This document shows, in pieces, positions 57,001-63,291 of a stretch of 64,000 nucleotides of DNA. The notes under the pieces were generated by a model. The model did no database searches, was not told where the DNA came from, and saw only the letters and a list, made by a program, of their open reading frames with translations. Numbering within the stretch: the first letter of the stretch is position 1; the number at the start of each line of letters is the position of its first letter. The DNA comes from Cyclobacterium sp. (GTDB lineage Bacteria > Bacteroidota > Bacteroidia > Cytophagales > Cyclobacteriaceae), in NCBI RefSeq assembly GCF_014762705.1, contig NZ_JABURL010000031.1:1-64000 (forward strand). The letters run 5' to 3'. Both the position numbers and the translations under genes were made by a program.

Positions 57001-58176
57001 ATACAAGCCTGCTCCATCACCTTTGACCTGGCAGCAGTGGCGGGCCAGGTTGCGGCGGACGGTTGTGTTGCTCCCCCTGAAATACAGTCCGATATAACCG
57101 CAATCATCAAAGATATTGTCCTCAAAAAGGTGTTCGTCGCAATTGTTGCCCAGGATGATGCCCATGGCCTGCCCGTCTCCGGAGCCAGCAGCTCCCGGAA
57201 TCATCGCTATGTTTTTGATTTTGGATTTGCGGATGATGGTCTGGTTCGAGTTATCCCGAATATTCAGCCCGTTGTTATTGATATCTTCCCAGGTGCTGGT
57301 GTCAGATACGATCGCATTGGAGACGTAGGAGCGCAGGCCTTCATTGCCGTGGTGCTGGATTTTGCAATTGTTGAATGCCACCGAGGTGGAGAACCGCACC
57401 ATGGCTGCCGCTTCGAAGCTGCCCTCGAAGGTGATATTGTCAAAGACATAGTGGTCACTTGCATTGAGGTAAAGTGTGTATTGATCGTAGCTGATCTGGA
57501 TGTCTTTGGCAGATGGATCTGTGCTGCTGTACAGGTAGACAGTCTTAGTGGCTGCATCGTAGCACCAGGCTCCTTCGTAAGTGAGGCAGTTGATGTGGTT
57601 TTGGACGAAGTAGCCGTAATTGATGGCATAGTTGTAGGAACTGGCAGCTGCGGTAGTAAGTACGCTGCTGGTCTGGGCCGTGATCTCCTGCACGTCCATG
57701 ATCCACTTGTTCTTTTTCGCTACGAGTTCGCCGCCAACGAAGTTGGGCGCAGCGGCCAGGTTGGTGCTATCAGATATCTCCGTATTGGAAACCGCATTCT
57801 GAATGTCGTAATATCCCGTCTGCGGCCAGCGGCCTTTGGCACGGGTGAGGCCATCCTCCCGGAGCATGTTTACCGTGGTAAATCCGGCATCGGTGTAGCT
57901 CCAGATATTGCCGCCTTCATTGACCCAGGTGGCGGGGCTTTTGAACCCACTTACTTTCGGGCGCGGCCCTGAACCGTAGGCACCAATGGTAAATTTATCG
58001 GTAGGTGTGCCGTCCTTACCATCAATATTCATAACGGTAAATACATCCCCCCGCTTGAGCAGGATGGTATCGCCCGGAGAGGCGACGGATAGTGCGTGGT
58101 TGAAAGTCTGAAAGGGGGCAATCTCGGTGCCTGCTTTGCCATTATCCCCGTTATTTGCTACATACCATGTTGCCAT
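53998..58176 (-). CDS. Beta-helix tailspike with five InlB-type repeats
   Basis: A 1392-residue protein. Residues 1-610 form a right-handed parallel beta-helix like that of pectate lyases and tailspikes (runs such as NTTVRRNLARHC, NCNILDNYIINN). Residues 640-1060 contain five divergent InlB B-repeats, each with a pattern like YxxGDTVQVxATP...GYxFxxWxxxG. The remaining 330 residues are beta-rich and phage-like. It likely binds or degrades host capsule glycan. No catalytic triad is evident. The region is GC-rich compared with neighbouring cargo. Confidence 0.8.
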   Translation of the reverse strand: MATWYVANNGDNGKAGTEIAPFQTFNHALSVASPGDTILLKRGDVFTVMNIDGKDGTPTDKFTIGAYGSGPRPKVSGFKSPATWVNEGGNIWSYTDAGFTTVNMLREDGLTRAKGRWPQTGYYDIQNAVSNTEISDSTNLAAAPNFVGGELVAKKNKWIMDVQEITAQTSSVLTTAAASSYNYAINYGYFVQNHINCLTYEGAWCYDAATKTVYLYSSTDPSAKDIQISYDQYTLYLNASDHYVFDNITFEGSFEAAAMVRFSTSVAFNNCKIQHHGNEGLRSYVSNAIVSDTSTWEDINNNGLNIRDNSNQTIIRKSKIKNIAMIPGAAGSGDGQAMGIILGNNCDEHLFEDNIFDDCGYIGLYFRGSNTTVRRNLARHCCQVKGDGAGLYSFGSFATPYTNIVVSRNICIGTVGSVEGTPSTIGDCAGIYLDDNCFDVDVTENLCSGNSYGIYLHNNQNCNILDNYIINNLVVGIRIKDDDVQGASTTLRVRNLLITGNQIKCAAGQLAIFCWTIDDYAASDPFLYGTINNQNIDAVESQPFRVYLQGSYDNYYDLAGWRSNFGFDLNSTTNGIDDSEVIYLVNETEATDTFPLTKVYKDWDNIQNDTGEITLDPNESVLLFEVEDLYFFTADVSPEGYGTAEASPSPVREDEEVTFTATPASGKQFVRWTEDGFEFALQNPLTFTPLLITNRSADLVAEFEDIPPATYSLTVLESPGAGGSTVEVTSGPYEENDSVQVQASPASGYIFSHWEIGGSSVSTDADYTFAMPAADTTITAVFLAVFTVAISQNIPAGGSISEVTTGPYEQGDTVQVQATPATGYRFLRWEEGGLQVSTSELYMFAMPAEDRNLEAVFELITYALTLTATPGGSGTLTGAGNQVPGAQVAVSASPNEGYSFAYWMEDGEVISTDPDFTYTMPEADTTLTAFFESTAPSGGLTQYQLTISTTPESGGTVTGANFYTEGDTVQVTATPSDSFPGNRFLYWKKDDQIVSYDEVYSFTMPAANTLLVAHFELSETSTAQAMDMTRDYIRISLTPDIPDEGIIEMEAQLEFEQSYGSGAFTPIAPYLNPYLHELSRVDFHVDRALLGKMAFHRPNLAIGLDTETLDGIVHRYRLRYALLVDGVQEGGESLTSSRHAWLAGRPYTFPDVNPWEGKAYLWLTTRPMVRPVYPVEKSIFYVLPLETGEYTLEQTIHYKNTVKETVSRPLGTQERYRPFAFRYFLPEDWEDILQIELRLAGRILSEEVLTLRPQANPRYPQQVFYGNSLGGFDSFCFAGKKEQFSEASAEIFESNLQPDHDRQEGTLSAYNQLAFDSLILRTGYISLPEKIALKDMTLRNHAYLVIGSSLHRIVFQPSESFDQKDGDYIHGQEYRARLAHNNSSYYGRDPRQ

Positions 58177-58218
58177 GGTGGGAAATTAGGCAAGGTGGTT
58201 GGTGGGGGGTGGGACTGG

Positions 58219-58252
58219 TGATGTGATGATATGATGATGTGATGATGTGATT
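58219..58252. repeat. Tandem repeat B (TGATGATG / TGATGATATGATG), copy 1
   Basis: Imperfect tandem TGATGATG-type units 43 bp 5' of the tailspike start codon. A second copy is at 63153-63190; each is followed by a repeat A copy. Confidence 0.8.
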
Positions 58253-58297
58253 GGGGGACCGCCTTTGGGAGGAATTAGGGTTTTGGGGGGAGATTGG

Positions 58298-58327
58298 CCT
58301 TCGGCTTCGCTCAGGCACCACAAGGGG
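58298..58327. repeat. Dispersed repeat A, copy 3
   Basis: CCTTCGGCTTCGCTCAGGCA with a following CCACAAGGG, a variant of repeat A. Confidence 0.65.
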
Positions 58328-58445
58328 GAGTTTATTATATTATTGTTGGTACTTGGGAGGAACTATTTGAATAGGAAAATAGGAAAAAAGGTTTTTCTAA
58401 AAAAAAGTATAACCATTGAAGCATTATTAAAAGCTTCGGAGTCTA

Positions 58446-58477
58446 TTTGCACTATGAGAAATGAATGTGTATTTTTG
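58446..58477 (+). promoter_or_regulatory. Consensus promoter for the 58502 gene
   Basis: TTTG (58446-58449), a 20-bp spacer and TATTTTTG (58470-58477) are a perfect Bacteroidota promoter, pointing right, opposite to the phage late genes. Transcription would start near 58484. Confidence 0.75.
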
Positions 58478-58501
58478 TTGTAAATAAATGTTAAACTAAA
58501 A

Positions 58502-58624
58502 ATGTACAACATGACAGAAGAATTAAATATTCTTCTCTCTATTGCACGTTTGGTCCTGGACATCATGGACTGGCTGTATGAAAAAATGCAGCTAGGGCAG
58601 TCGTTCAGACCAAGCTGCATTTAG
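58502..58624 (+). CDS. 40-aa + strand small protein
   Basis: Reads MYNMTEELNILLSIARLVLD and continues to a short tail QSFRPSCI. It would be an amphipathic helix with a hydrophobic face. It has its own promoter 25 bp upstream and two candidate terminators downstream. The coding region contains an 8-bp stem (ATGCAGCT 58586-58593 with AGCTGCAT 58613-58620), so the transcript could also act as RNA. Role unknown; a toxin-like or regulatory peptide is possible. Confidence 0.55.
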   Translation: MYNMTEELNILLSIARLVLDIMDWLYEKMQLGQSFRPSCI

Positions 58625-58666
58625 AGGGGGAATAAAATCAATCACATTCAAATAGCTCCCTCTTTT
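58623..58666 (+). terminator. Possible hairpin terminator after the 58502 gene
   Basis: AGAGGG (58623-58628) pairs with CCCTCT (58658-58663), followed by TTTT, with a 29-nt loop. The stop codon TAG (58622-58624) overlaps the foot of the stem. Weaker than the one at 58710. Confidence 0.35.
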
Positions 58667-58709
58667 GGCTGATGTATGACACAAAATTAATGAGGGTTGT
58701 GTCAATGGT

Positions 58710-58741
58710 AATCCTCTCTGGTGAGACAGGGAGGATTTTTT
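58710..58741 (+). terminator. Intrinsic terminator, + strand
   Basis: Stem AATCCTC / GAGGATT with a 14-nt loop and a TTTTTT run, 86 bp after the 58502 gene. It closes a short + strand transcript of about 255 nt. Confidence 0.75.
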
Positions 58742-58885
58742 ATTACTTCAAAGGTATTCCTTTTTTATCAAAAATGTAAATATTTCATTTAATTTTTATT
58801 CGAAAATTTGAAAATATCGTTAATGGATAATTCGAAAATGCCTTCAAGGGGATTAATTTAAGTTGTTTTTGAATTTCAAGACATT

Positions 58886-59950
58886 TCAATTACCATTGTT
58901 TTCCTCTTCATAAAAAGCTGCTGTTTCCAATAAATGACTTTCAAAATTGTAAATGTCTTCCAGGGTATCAATTAGATGCTTGGTTTCTTTTTTGTCTTTA
59001 TCAAAAACACCAATGTATTTGTTGCTGCTATTGAATCTAAGCCTGCAGAGGGGTTTTCGGTTGTTGTCGTCCAGTAAAATACCAAAATAAGACTGAGTAT
59101 CTCGTGCGATGATGCGGCCCTTTTCCAATTTACGCCTCAATATGGCCTGAACGATTCTAAATCCTTCCAACTCCTCTTCCGTGGTGACTACTTTTGATTC
59201 TTCTTCATCCTCAACCGGATCAATGGTGGATTTCTCGTTTTCTTTATTTAAAGCACTGTGAAGCCGGTCATTTACCTTCTCAGAAATCATTTGAGAAAAT
59301 GCCTTTTTTACCAGATCAGTAAACTGCTCCAAAACCTGGGCGGTAATCCGTCCATTGTAATTTTGTGAGGCAAAATGCTTGACAAATTCCGGGCTGGGGG
59401 TAGAAAGTTCCTGATCTATGGAATTCCGGATCCCTTTCAGATACTTTAACAGCGAGGCATTATCAACTATTTTATCAACGTCAAAATTTGATTTATGGAA
59501 CTTGGCAATTTCGGCAATCTGGCTCTCTTTCAGGTTTAAGATATCAAATTCGAAAAATGCCTTTTCATCCATTTTATTGGATTCCTCCAGATCAGAAAAA
59601 AATCTGTATTGAACGCCATTGGTCAAAAGCGAAAATCTGGTTTTGGTAACATGGAAATACCTGAAAAGTTGAGATCCATGAACGTCAAGCTTTTCTCTCC
59701 AGTGCTTGCATTCGATAATTAGAATAGGGATACCATCCTGAAAGATGGCGTAATCTACTTTTTCTCCCTTTTTAAGGCCCAAATCAGCCGTAAACTCGGG
59801 CACCACTTCAAAAGGATTAAAAATATCATATCCTAGCAAGTTGATAAATGGGAGTACAAATGCATTTTTTGTTGCCTCTTCGGTGCCAATCTGATCTTTA
59901 AGTGAAGCGACCTTTTCTGCCAGGGCCTTAATTTGGGGTTGAATATCCAT
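58886..59950 (-). CDS. Stand-alone HsdR-N-type (PD-(D/E)xK) nuclease-like protein
   Basis: A 354-residue protein whose residues 20-130 match the N-terminal endonuclease domain of type I restriction enzyme R subunits: LLGYDIFNPFEVVPEF, then KVDYAIFQDGIPILIIECKHW with the catalytic D...ExK. No helicase motor follows. The C-terminal 100 residues (GFRIVQAILRRKLEKGRI, RFNSSNKYIGVFDKDKK) are a small beta-rich domain seen with this N-terminus. It may be a defence or competition nuclease carried by the phage. AT-rich. Confidence 0.8.
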   Translation of the reverse strand: MDIQPQIKALAEKVASLKDQIGTEEATKNAFVLPFINLLGYDIFNPFEVVPEFTADLGLKKGEKVDYAIFQDGIPILIIECKHWREKLDVHGSQLFRYFHVTKTRFSLLTNGVQYRFFSDLEESNKMDEKAFFEFDILNLKESQIAEIAKFHKSNFDVDKIVDNASLLKYLKGIRNSIDQELSTPSPEFVKHFASQNYNGRITAQVLEQFTDLVKKAFSQMISEKVNDRLHSALNKENEKSTIDPVEDEEESKVVTTEEELEGFRIVQAILRRKLEKGRIIARDTQSYFGILLDDNNRKPLCRLRFNSSNKYIGVFDKDKKETKHLIDTLEDIYNFESHLLETAAFYEEENNGN

Positions 59951-60217
59951 AAGTGTAAAGAATAAAATGAAAGAAAAATTGATTTTAAAACAATTGATGC
60001 CTTGAATTTAAAAATTTAATACAAAATATCAAATAAAAGATAAAGTCAGACTGTTCGTTCGATGTAGCTGGAATTGTCAGTAATAAAATATTTCTATAAA
60101 AAACAATTTTATTCTTAATAAATTACTCTTAGATATAAAAATATGATTTTAGTTTGTAATTTTTTAAATTTCCATTCACTTTGATATCAAGCTGAATAGC
60201 CTGAAAAAAGATAAATA

Positions 60218-60490
60218 TTAGCGGTTATTAAAAAGAGAATTGAAAAAGGGCAACATCATTTCTGCGTGTTCTTTTGCCATTTTTTTTGCTAATCCCACCA
60301 GGTGCTCTTTTGCAAACCGGATTTCAACCAAAGGATAGTGCTCTATATTGGCCACAATTTCTTTCCAGGAGTCACTTAATACCTTCAATTCGTCTGTAGT
60401 ATCGGCTTCTTTCAGTATTTCGGAAATAGATCGGATCTTCGTAGCAGTTGAAGGGTTTGGTTTCTCTTTATTCTTTAAAAGGTTCTCCAT
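60218..60490 (-). CDS. Small phage cargo protein, unknown
   Basis: A 90-residue helical protein (LSDSWKEIVANIEHYPLVEI). It overlaps the 59-codon gene upstream by 23 bp, so the two are co-transcribed. No family recognised. Confidence 0.55.
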   Translation of the reverse strand: MENLLKNKEKPNPSTATKIRSISEILKEADTTDELKVLSDSWKEIVANIEHYPLVEIRFAKEHLVGLAKKMAKEHAEMMLPFFNSLFNNR

Positions 60491-60647
60491 ATAGATTAAA
60501 GCCGAATTTGCAGCACATATTGAGGTGGTGATGGTAGGTTTTGTAATTGTCCCGGTGCCTTACGATCCATCCCCATTCACAAAATATTTTATGCATCCAC
60601 CATTGCCGGGGTTTGGGGCAGTTGTTGGTAATTCTTGCCCAGCTCAT
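60468..60647 (-). CDS. 59-aa Trp/His/Cys-rich phage protein
   Basis: Reads MSWARITNNCPKPRQWWMHK and is rich in Trp, His and Cys (HHHLNMCC near the end). It starts at an ATGA overlap with the upstream 36-codon ORF and overlaps the 90-residue gene at its end, a chain of coupled reading frames. Composition suggests metal binding or nucleic-acid contact, but this is only a guess. Confidence 0.55.
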   Translation of the reverse strand: MSWARITNNCPKPRQWWMHKIFCEWGWIVRHRDNYKTYHHHLNMCCKFGFNLYGEPFKE

Positions 60648-60754
60648 AACATCGAGGTGATTATCCAGCCGATAAGGATTATACCTATGATATAAACTAT
60701 CAAGGATGAAAAGTCAAATTCTGGTTCCGTGAACATGTTTTCGTGCTTTCCCAT
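60644..60754 (-). CDS. 36-aa single-span membrane protein
   Basis: Begins MGKHENMFTEPEFDFSSL, then one hydrophobic helix (IVYIIGIILIGWII). Its stop overlaps the start of the 59-codon gene (ATGA). It lies 15 bp after a - strand terminator, so it likely starts a new transcript. Confidence 0.5.
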   Translation of the reverse strand: MGKHENMFTEPEFDFSSLIVYIIGIILIGWIITSML

Positions 60755-60768
60755 AATTGAATTTTACG

Positions 60769-60798
60769 AAAAACCCCTCCGGAAATGACCGAAGGGGT
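60769..60798 (-). terminator. Intrinsic terminator, - strand
   Basis: Ten-pair stem with one C/A mismatch (ACCCCTCCGG with CCGAAGGGGT, loop AAATGA). On the - strand it is followed by a run of T, so it ends leftward transcription just after the 60802-60870 ORF. Confidence 0.75.
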
Positions 60799-60801
60799 AG
60801 A

Positions 60802-60870
60802 CTACACTTGTTTTGGACGGGATGTTTTGGTGGTTCTCCCTGGTGTCCTTTTTCTTAAGCCGTTTCCCAT
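60802..60870 (-). CDS. 22-codon basic ORF next to a terminator
   Basis: Starts MGNGLRKRTPGRTTKTSRP and contains eight basic residues. The stop codon is 4 nt before the terminator stem, the position expected for a last gene. It may be a true micropeptide or a remnant of a longer gene's end. An overlapping open frame in the same region shows the DNA may once have coded something else. Confidence 0.35.
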   Translation of the reverse strand: MGNGLRKRTPGRTTKTSRPKQV

Positions 60871-60924
60871 CTTTTTCTACTTTTCCAAAAGCACCACCAG
60901 CAAACGGTTCGATCTATTTCACAC

Positions 60925-61006
60925 GGGAACCCTATCCCGCTGATCAGGCGGGAAAATACTGTGGTCTGATCGTACGCATCAAATCACAATACCTTATCGG
61001 GTTCCC
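60925..61006. ncRNA. Candidate structured RNA, three-way junction
   Basis: Outer stem GGGAACCC (60925-60932) / GGGTTCCC (60999-61006) encloses two helices. One is TCCCGC / GCGGGA with loop TGATCAG (60935-60953). The other is TGTGGT / ATCACA with an inner GAT / ATC helix (60959-60988). One pair of the second helix is G-U on the + strand but A-C on the - strand, favouring the + strand, while its neighbours (tRNA-like, terminator) are on the - strand. Strand and class are unresolved. Confidence 0.45.
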
Positions 61007-61022
61007 TTCCTTTTGGTTGTTG

Positions 61023-61091
61023 TGGCGGGAGGTGGAGTCGAACCACCTTTACCTGGCTTATGAGACCTGGTTTTTACCGAAATTTCCCGCA
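61023..61091 (-). tRNA. tRNA-Met-like (anticodon CAT), degenerate
   Basis: On the - strand the acceptor GCGGGA / TCCCGC, a T stem GGTGG / CCACC with TTCGACT, and an anticodon loop CTCATAA (CAT) are in order. The anticodon stem has one A-A mismatch and one G-U, the first acceptor pair is mismatched, and the D arm is very short (TTT / AAA). It is therefore either an aberrant phage tRNA or a tRNA-derived pseudo-gene. It lies 17 bp from the structured RNA. Confidence 0.55.
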
Positions 61092-61128
61092 ATGTATTGA
61101 TAACCCACTAGCTACATTCGCTGATAGG

Positions 61129-61174
61129 ACTTAATTTTAGTTATTTTCACTTGCAATTGCAATAAAAATTAAGT
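61129..61174. promoter_or_regulatory. Nested palindromes next to the tRNA-like gene
   Basis: A perfect 12-bp palindrome TTGCAATTGCAA (61151-61162) lies inside a 10-bp inverted repeat ACTTAATTTT / AAAATTAAGT, followed on the + strand by GTTTTT. It may be a hairpin terminator for + strand transcription or a binding site upstream of the tRNA-like gene. Confidence 0.45.
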
Positions 61175-61182
61175 GTTTTTCG

Positions 61183-61575
61183 CTATTTACTTTCCAGCGG
61201 GCCTTTGATGGACTGGATGGCAGATTCCATTAGCTGGTAGCCGAGGACTCCCTGGAGGTCGTTGAGCCGGCCGTAATAGGCACGGCTGTACCATTTTTTA
61301 GGCTTGCGGCCGCTTTTTTCTTCCAGCAGGGCACGGTTGCCGGCCTGGCTTTCGATTTTGCGCCCCCTGCCGGCTCCCATATCTACGAATCGCCCACGAA
61401 GCAGGAAATCGATCTGCGACTCGAACAGATCCTGGGATACGGTTAGCACCCTGGTCTTGAAGCTGCGGTCCAGCTCTCCGCTCTTACCAACTTTCAGCCG
61501 CTTTCGCTCCCGCTCGAGTACCATCTCGGTGCGTTCGGTCCATCGGGTGAGGATTTGGAGGATTCTTGATTTCAT
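61183..61575 (-). CDS. Phage morphogenesis protein, unknown
   Basis: A 130-residue basic protein starting KSRILQILTRWTERTEMVLE and rich in Arg/Lys in the middle (GRFVDMGAGRGRKIES). It resembles small head or tail-completion proteins of Bacteroidota phages in size and position only. Tandem repeat D lies directly 5' of its start. Confidence 0.65.
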   Translation of the reverse strand: MKSRILQILTRWTERTEMVLERERKRLKVGKSGELDRSFKTRVLTVSQDLFESQIDFLLRGRFVDMGAGRGRKIESQAGNRALLEEKSGRKPKKWYSRAYYGRLNDLQGVLGYQLMESAIQSIKGPLESK

Positions 61576-61616
61576 GGTTTAATTGGTTAATCGGTTAACT
61601 GGTTAATTGATTAACC
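61576..61616. repeat. Tandem repeat D (GGTTAATTGGTTAATCGG type)
   Basis: Imperfect repeats of an approximately 8-bp unit GGTTAAYY fill the gap between the start codon of the 61183 gene and the stop of the 48-residue gene, and they include the last three codons and stop of that gene. Confidence 0.85.
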
Positions 61617-61749
61617 GCTTCCATTCTTCCAACTTTTTATGCAGTAATTTTCCGCTTACAAATTCTCCATCCTTCATCCAGGCTCCCCAAGTGTCATGCT
61701 CTCTGGTGTAACCTTGATCTCGTAGCCATATTTGAAAATCATTAGCCAT
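61603..61749 (-). CDS. 48-aa small phage protein
   Basis: Reads MANDFQIWLRDQGYTREHDT and on to a Lys-rich helical end (KLLHKKLEEWKRLIN). Its composition and position between two phage genes on the same strand support a real gene. The final codons are part of tandem repeat D, so the repeat may have reshaped the C-terminus. Confidence 0.6.
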   Translation of the reverse strand: MANDFQIWLRDQGYTREHDTWGAWMKDGEFVSGKLLHKKLEEWKRLIN

Positions 61750-61772
61750 ATTTTAGTGCCATTCGCTATTGA

Positions 61773-62288
61773 TTAATCCCAGTCATCAGGATTGTAGTAG
61801 ATGGGGGCGTCCTGGCCGATGTTGAATTCGAAACGCCAGCCGTAGCAGTTGGAGAATATGGGGCCGACCTTGAAATACTTTACCTGTGCCAAGTCAAAGA
61901 ACTCGATGAAGCGCGGGGCGGTTTTGTTTCCTTTGAACCGGTTGGTTTTGTCTAGGTGCATTTTGCCACAGATGCCCATACCTACGGACTTGGTGGTGTC
62001 CATGGCGGCCCGGCGCTGCTGTACGTCTCCCCTGGAAATGCTCTGCTGCAGGATGAGAAAGGCTCCGAAGTTTTCGTCCCGCATGCCGTTGTTGGCATAG
62101 GTGAGTTTTCCTTCGGGGTTTTCCAGGATCATAGATGGAGTGTCGAAATTCAGACTGCTGTTCATCGCCGACAGGATATCGTCAATATCCATTACTGCAA
62201 AGTGCTTGTTGTCCTCGCTGTGTGCGATCCGGTGGTATCGGGTGGCCAGGTCGAGGAAGTAGGCTTCGTACTCGGTATACGTAATCAT
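61773..62288 (-). CDS. Phage structural-module protein, unknown
   Basis: A 171-residue protein with a helical first half (EAYFLDLATRYHRIAH) and a beta-rich second half ending GQDAPIYYNPDDWD. It is part of the leftward operon with the 283-residue gene 12 bp upstream. Position between tail-associated genes suggests a tail-tube or completion role. Confidence 0.65.
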   Translation of the reverse strand: MITYTEYEAYFLDLATRYHRIAHSEDNKHFAVMDIDDILSAMNSSLNFDTPSMILENPEGKLTYANNGMRDENFGAFLILQQSISRGDVQQRRAAMDTTKSVGMGICGKMHLDKTNRFKGNKTAPRFIEFFDLAQVKYFKVGPIFSNCYGWRFEFNIGQDAPIYYNPDDWD

Positions 62289-62300
62289 GAGGATCTGTTT

Positions 62301-63152
62301 TTAGCGGCGTTTTTTGGTTGTGGATTTTTTGGCGGCCTCTTTTTGCTGTCGGATTCGGAAGCTGATGTCTGTAAGGGCGATGGTAAGATTGGTATTGGCA
62401 ATCTCGGTGAATTGGGTCATGTTGGCCGATAGGCCGGTCATCAGATCGAGCCAGTTGCCGGACTTCTCTTTTGCGCCGAGCTTCTGCATGAGGTCGGTGT
62501 TTTTGTTTTCGTCTTTTTTGAATATAAGCGGAAACATCCGGATAATCTGGCTGCGGCAGCCATCGAACCACATGAGTATGGCAATCCGTACCGGCAGGGG
62601 AAGCCGGGCGATCTGCCGGGCACGAAAGGGAATGGTGGTATCGATCAGCGGCACCCGTGGGTCTTCGTGTACCTGGGGATCGTAATCCCTGCGGCGCGGG
62701 CGGTAGAGCACGGCAATGAGTTTATTGAGCCATTCCTCATCCCGGTCCTTCAGGTAGCGGGTGAAATATTGCTCCGCTTTGACATACTCCCAGAGGGTAC
62801 AATTGGCCATAGCGGAGGTCGGACCGTACAGTGCGGACTTTGGGACATATTGGATATATATTTTTTGGAGCTTTTGGGCGGTAAATTGGGTGAATTCGGC
62901 AAAAGAGCGTGTAAGGAAGACCAAATCCCCCCGTTCGAGGGTATTGGCCTGGAAGAAATAAAACCATTGCAGGCGGAGCCGCTTATGCCATGGAAGGGAG
63001 CGGGTAAGGACGATGACAAGTAGTTTGGCCAGGCTGATCCGGTCCAGCCGCTGGGAGGAAAGCCAGGCTACCTTGATGACCTGATCGGCGGTAAGCTCGT
63101 CCCATCGGGAGGGGAGCGGGTAGGTGGTTTTATTGATGTGGACCTGGTGCAT
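62301..63152 (-). CDS. Phage protein, possible tail-assembly or portal-adjacent function
   Basis: A 283-residue basic, helical protein starting MHQVHINKTTYPLPSRWDEL. An upstream in-frame extension to 63332 exists only because repeats A and B are read through (Glu-Arg-Ser-Arg-Arg repeated four times), so I start at ATG 63152. A Lys/Arg-rich C-terminus (KKSTTKKRR) follows. Family not recognised. Confidence 0.7.
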   Translation of the reverse strand: MHQVHINKTTYPLPSRWDELTADQVIKVAWLSSQRLDRISLAKLLVIVLTRSLPWHKRLRLQWFYFFQANTLERGDLVFLTRSFAEFTQFTAQKLQKIYIQYVPKSALYGPTSAMANCTLWEYVKAEQYFTRYLKDRDEEWLNKLIAVLYRPRRRDYDPQVHEDPRVPLIDTTIPFRARQIARLPLPVRIAILMWFDGCRSQIIRMFPLIFKKDENKNTDLMQKLGAKEKSGNWLDLMTGLSANMTQFTEIANTNLTIALTDISFRIRQQKEAAKKSTTKKRR

Positions 63153-63190
63153 TTTGATGGTTTGATGATGTGATGGTCTGATGATGTGAT
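63153..63190. repeat. Tandem repeat B, copy 2
   Basis: TGATGATGTGATGGTCTGAT-type units directly 5' of ATG 63152. Confidence 0.8.
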
Positions 63191-63195
63191 GATTG

Positions 63196-63282
63196 CCCTT
63201 CGGCTGCCTTCGACTTCGCTCCCTTCGGCTACGCTCCCTTCGGCTACGCTCCCTTCGGCTCCGCTCAGGGACCACAGGGACC
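63196..63282. repeat. Dispersed repeat A, copy 4, locally expanded
   Basis: Four to five head-to-tail CCTTCGGCTACGCTC units end in CTCAGGGACCACAGGGACC. This is the longest array of repeat A in the window and creates a false N-terminal extension of the neighbouring gene. Confidence 0.85.
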
Positions 63283-63291
63283 AGCGATTGG

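Larger units (their letters stand above)
58177..58445. other. Repeat-rich gap before the tailspike gene
   Basis: Holds repeat B (58219-58252) and repeat A (58298-58327). Overlapping ORFs at 58247-58483 (+) and 58363-58620 (-) are composed of repeat and low-complexity DNA and are not supported. Confidence 0.5.

Noticed and set aside
56806-57972. 388-codon + strand ORF in the tailspike gene
   Set aside because: Antisense shadow; the - strand reading gives coherent beta-helix rungs.
58247-58620. Two overlapping ORFs on opposite strands before the tailspike gene
   Set aside because: They are made of repeats A/B and the complement of the 58502 gene; no motif or homology-like pattern.
60813-61100. 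95-codon + strand ORF
   Set aside because: It runs through the structured RNA block and the complement of the tRNA-like gene; the WREVESNH-type segment is a typical antisense-tRNA translation.
63196-63282. CRISPR-like array
   Set aside because: Units are directly adjacent without unique spacers and no cas genes are present; it is a tandem expansion of repeat A.
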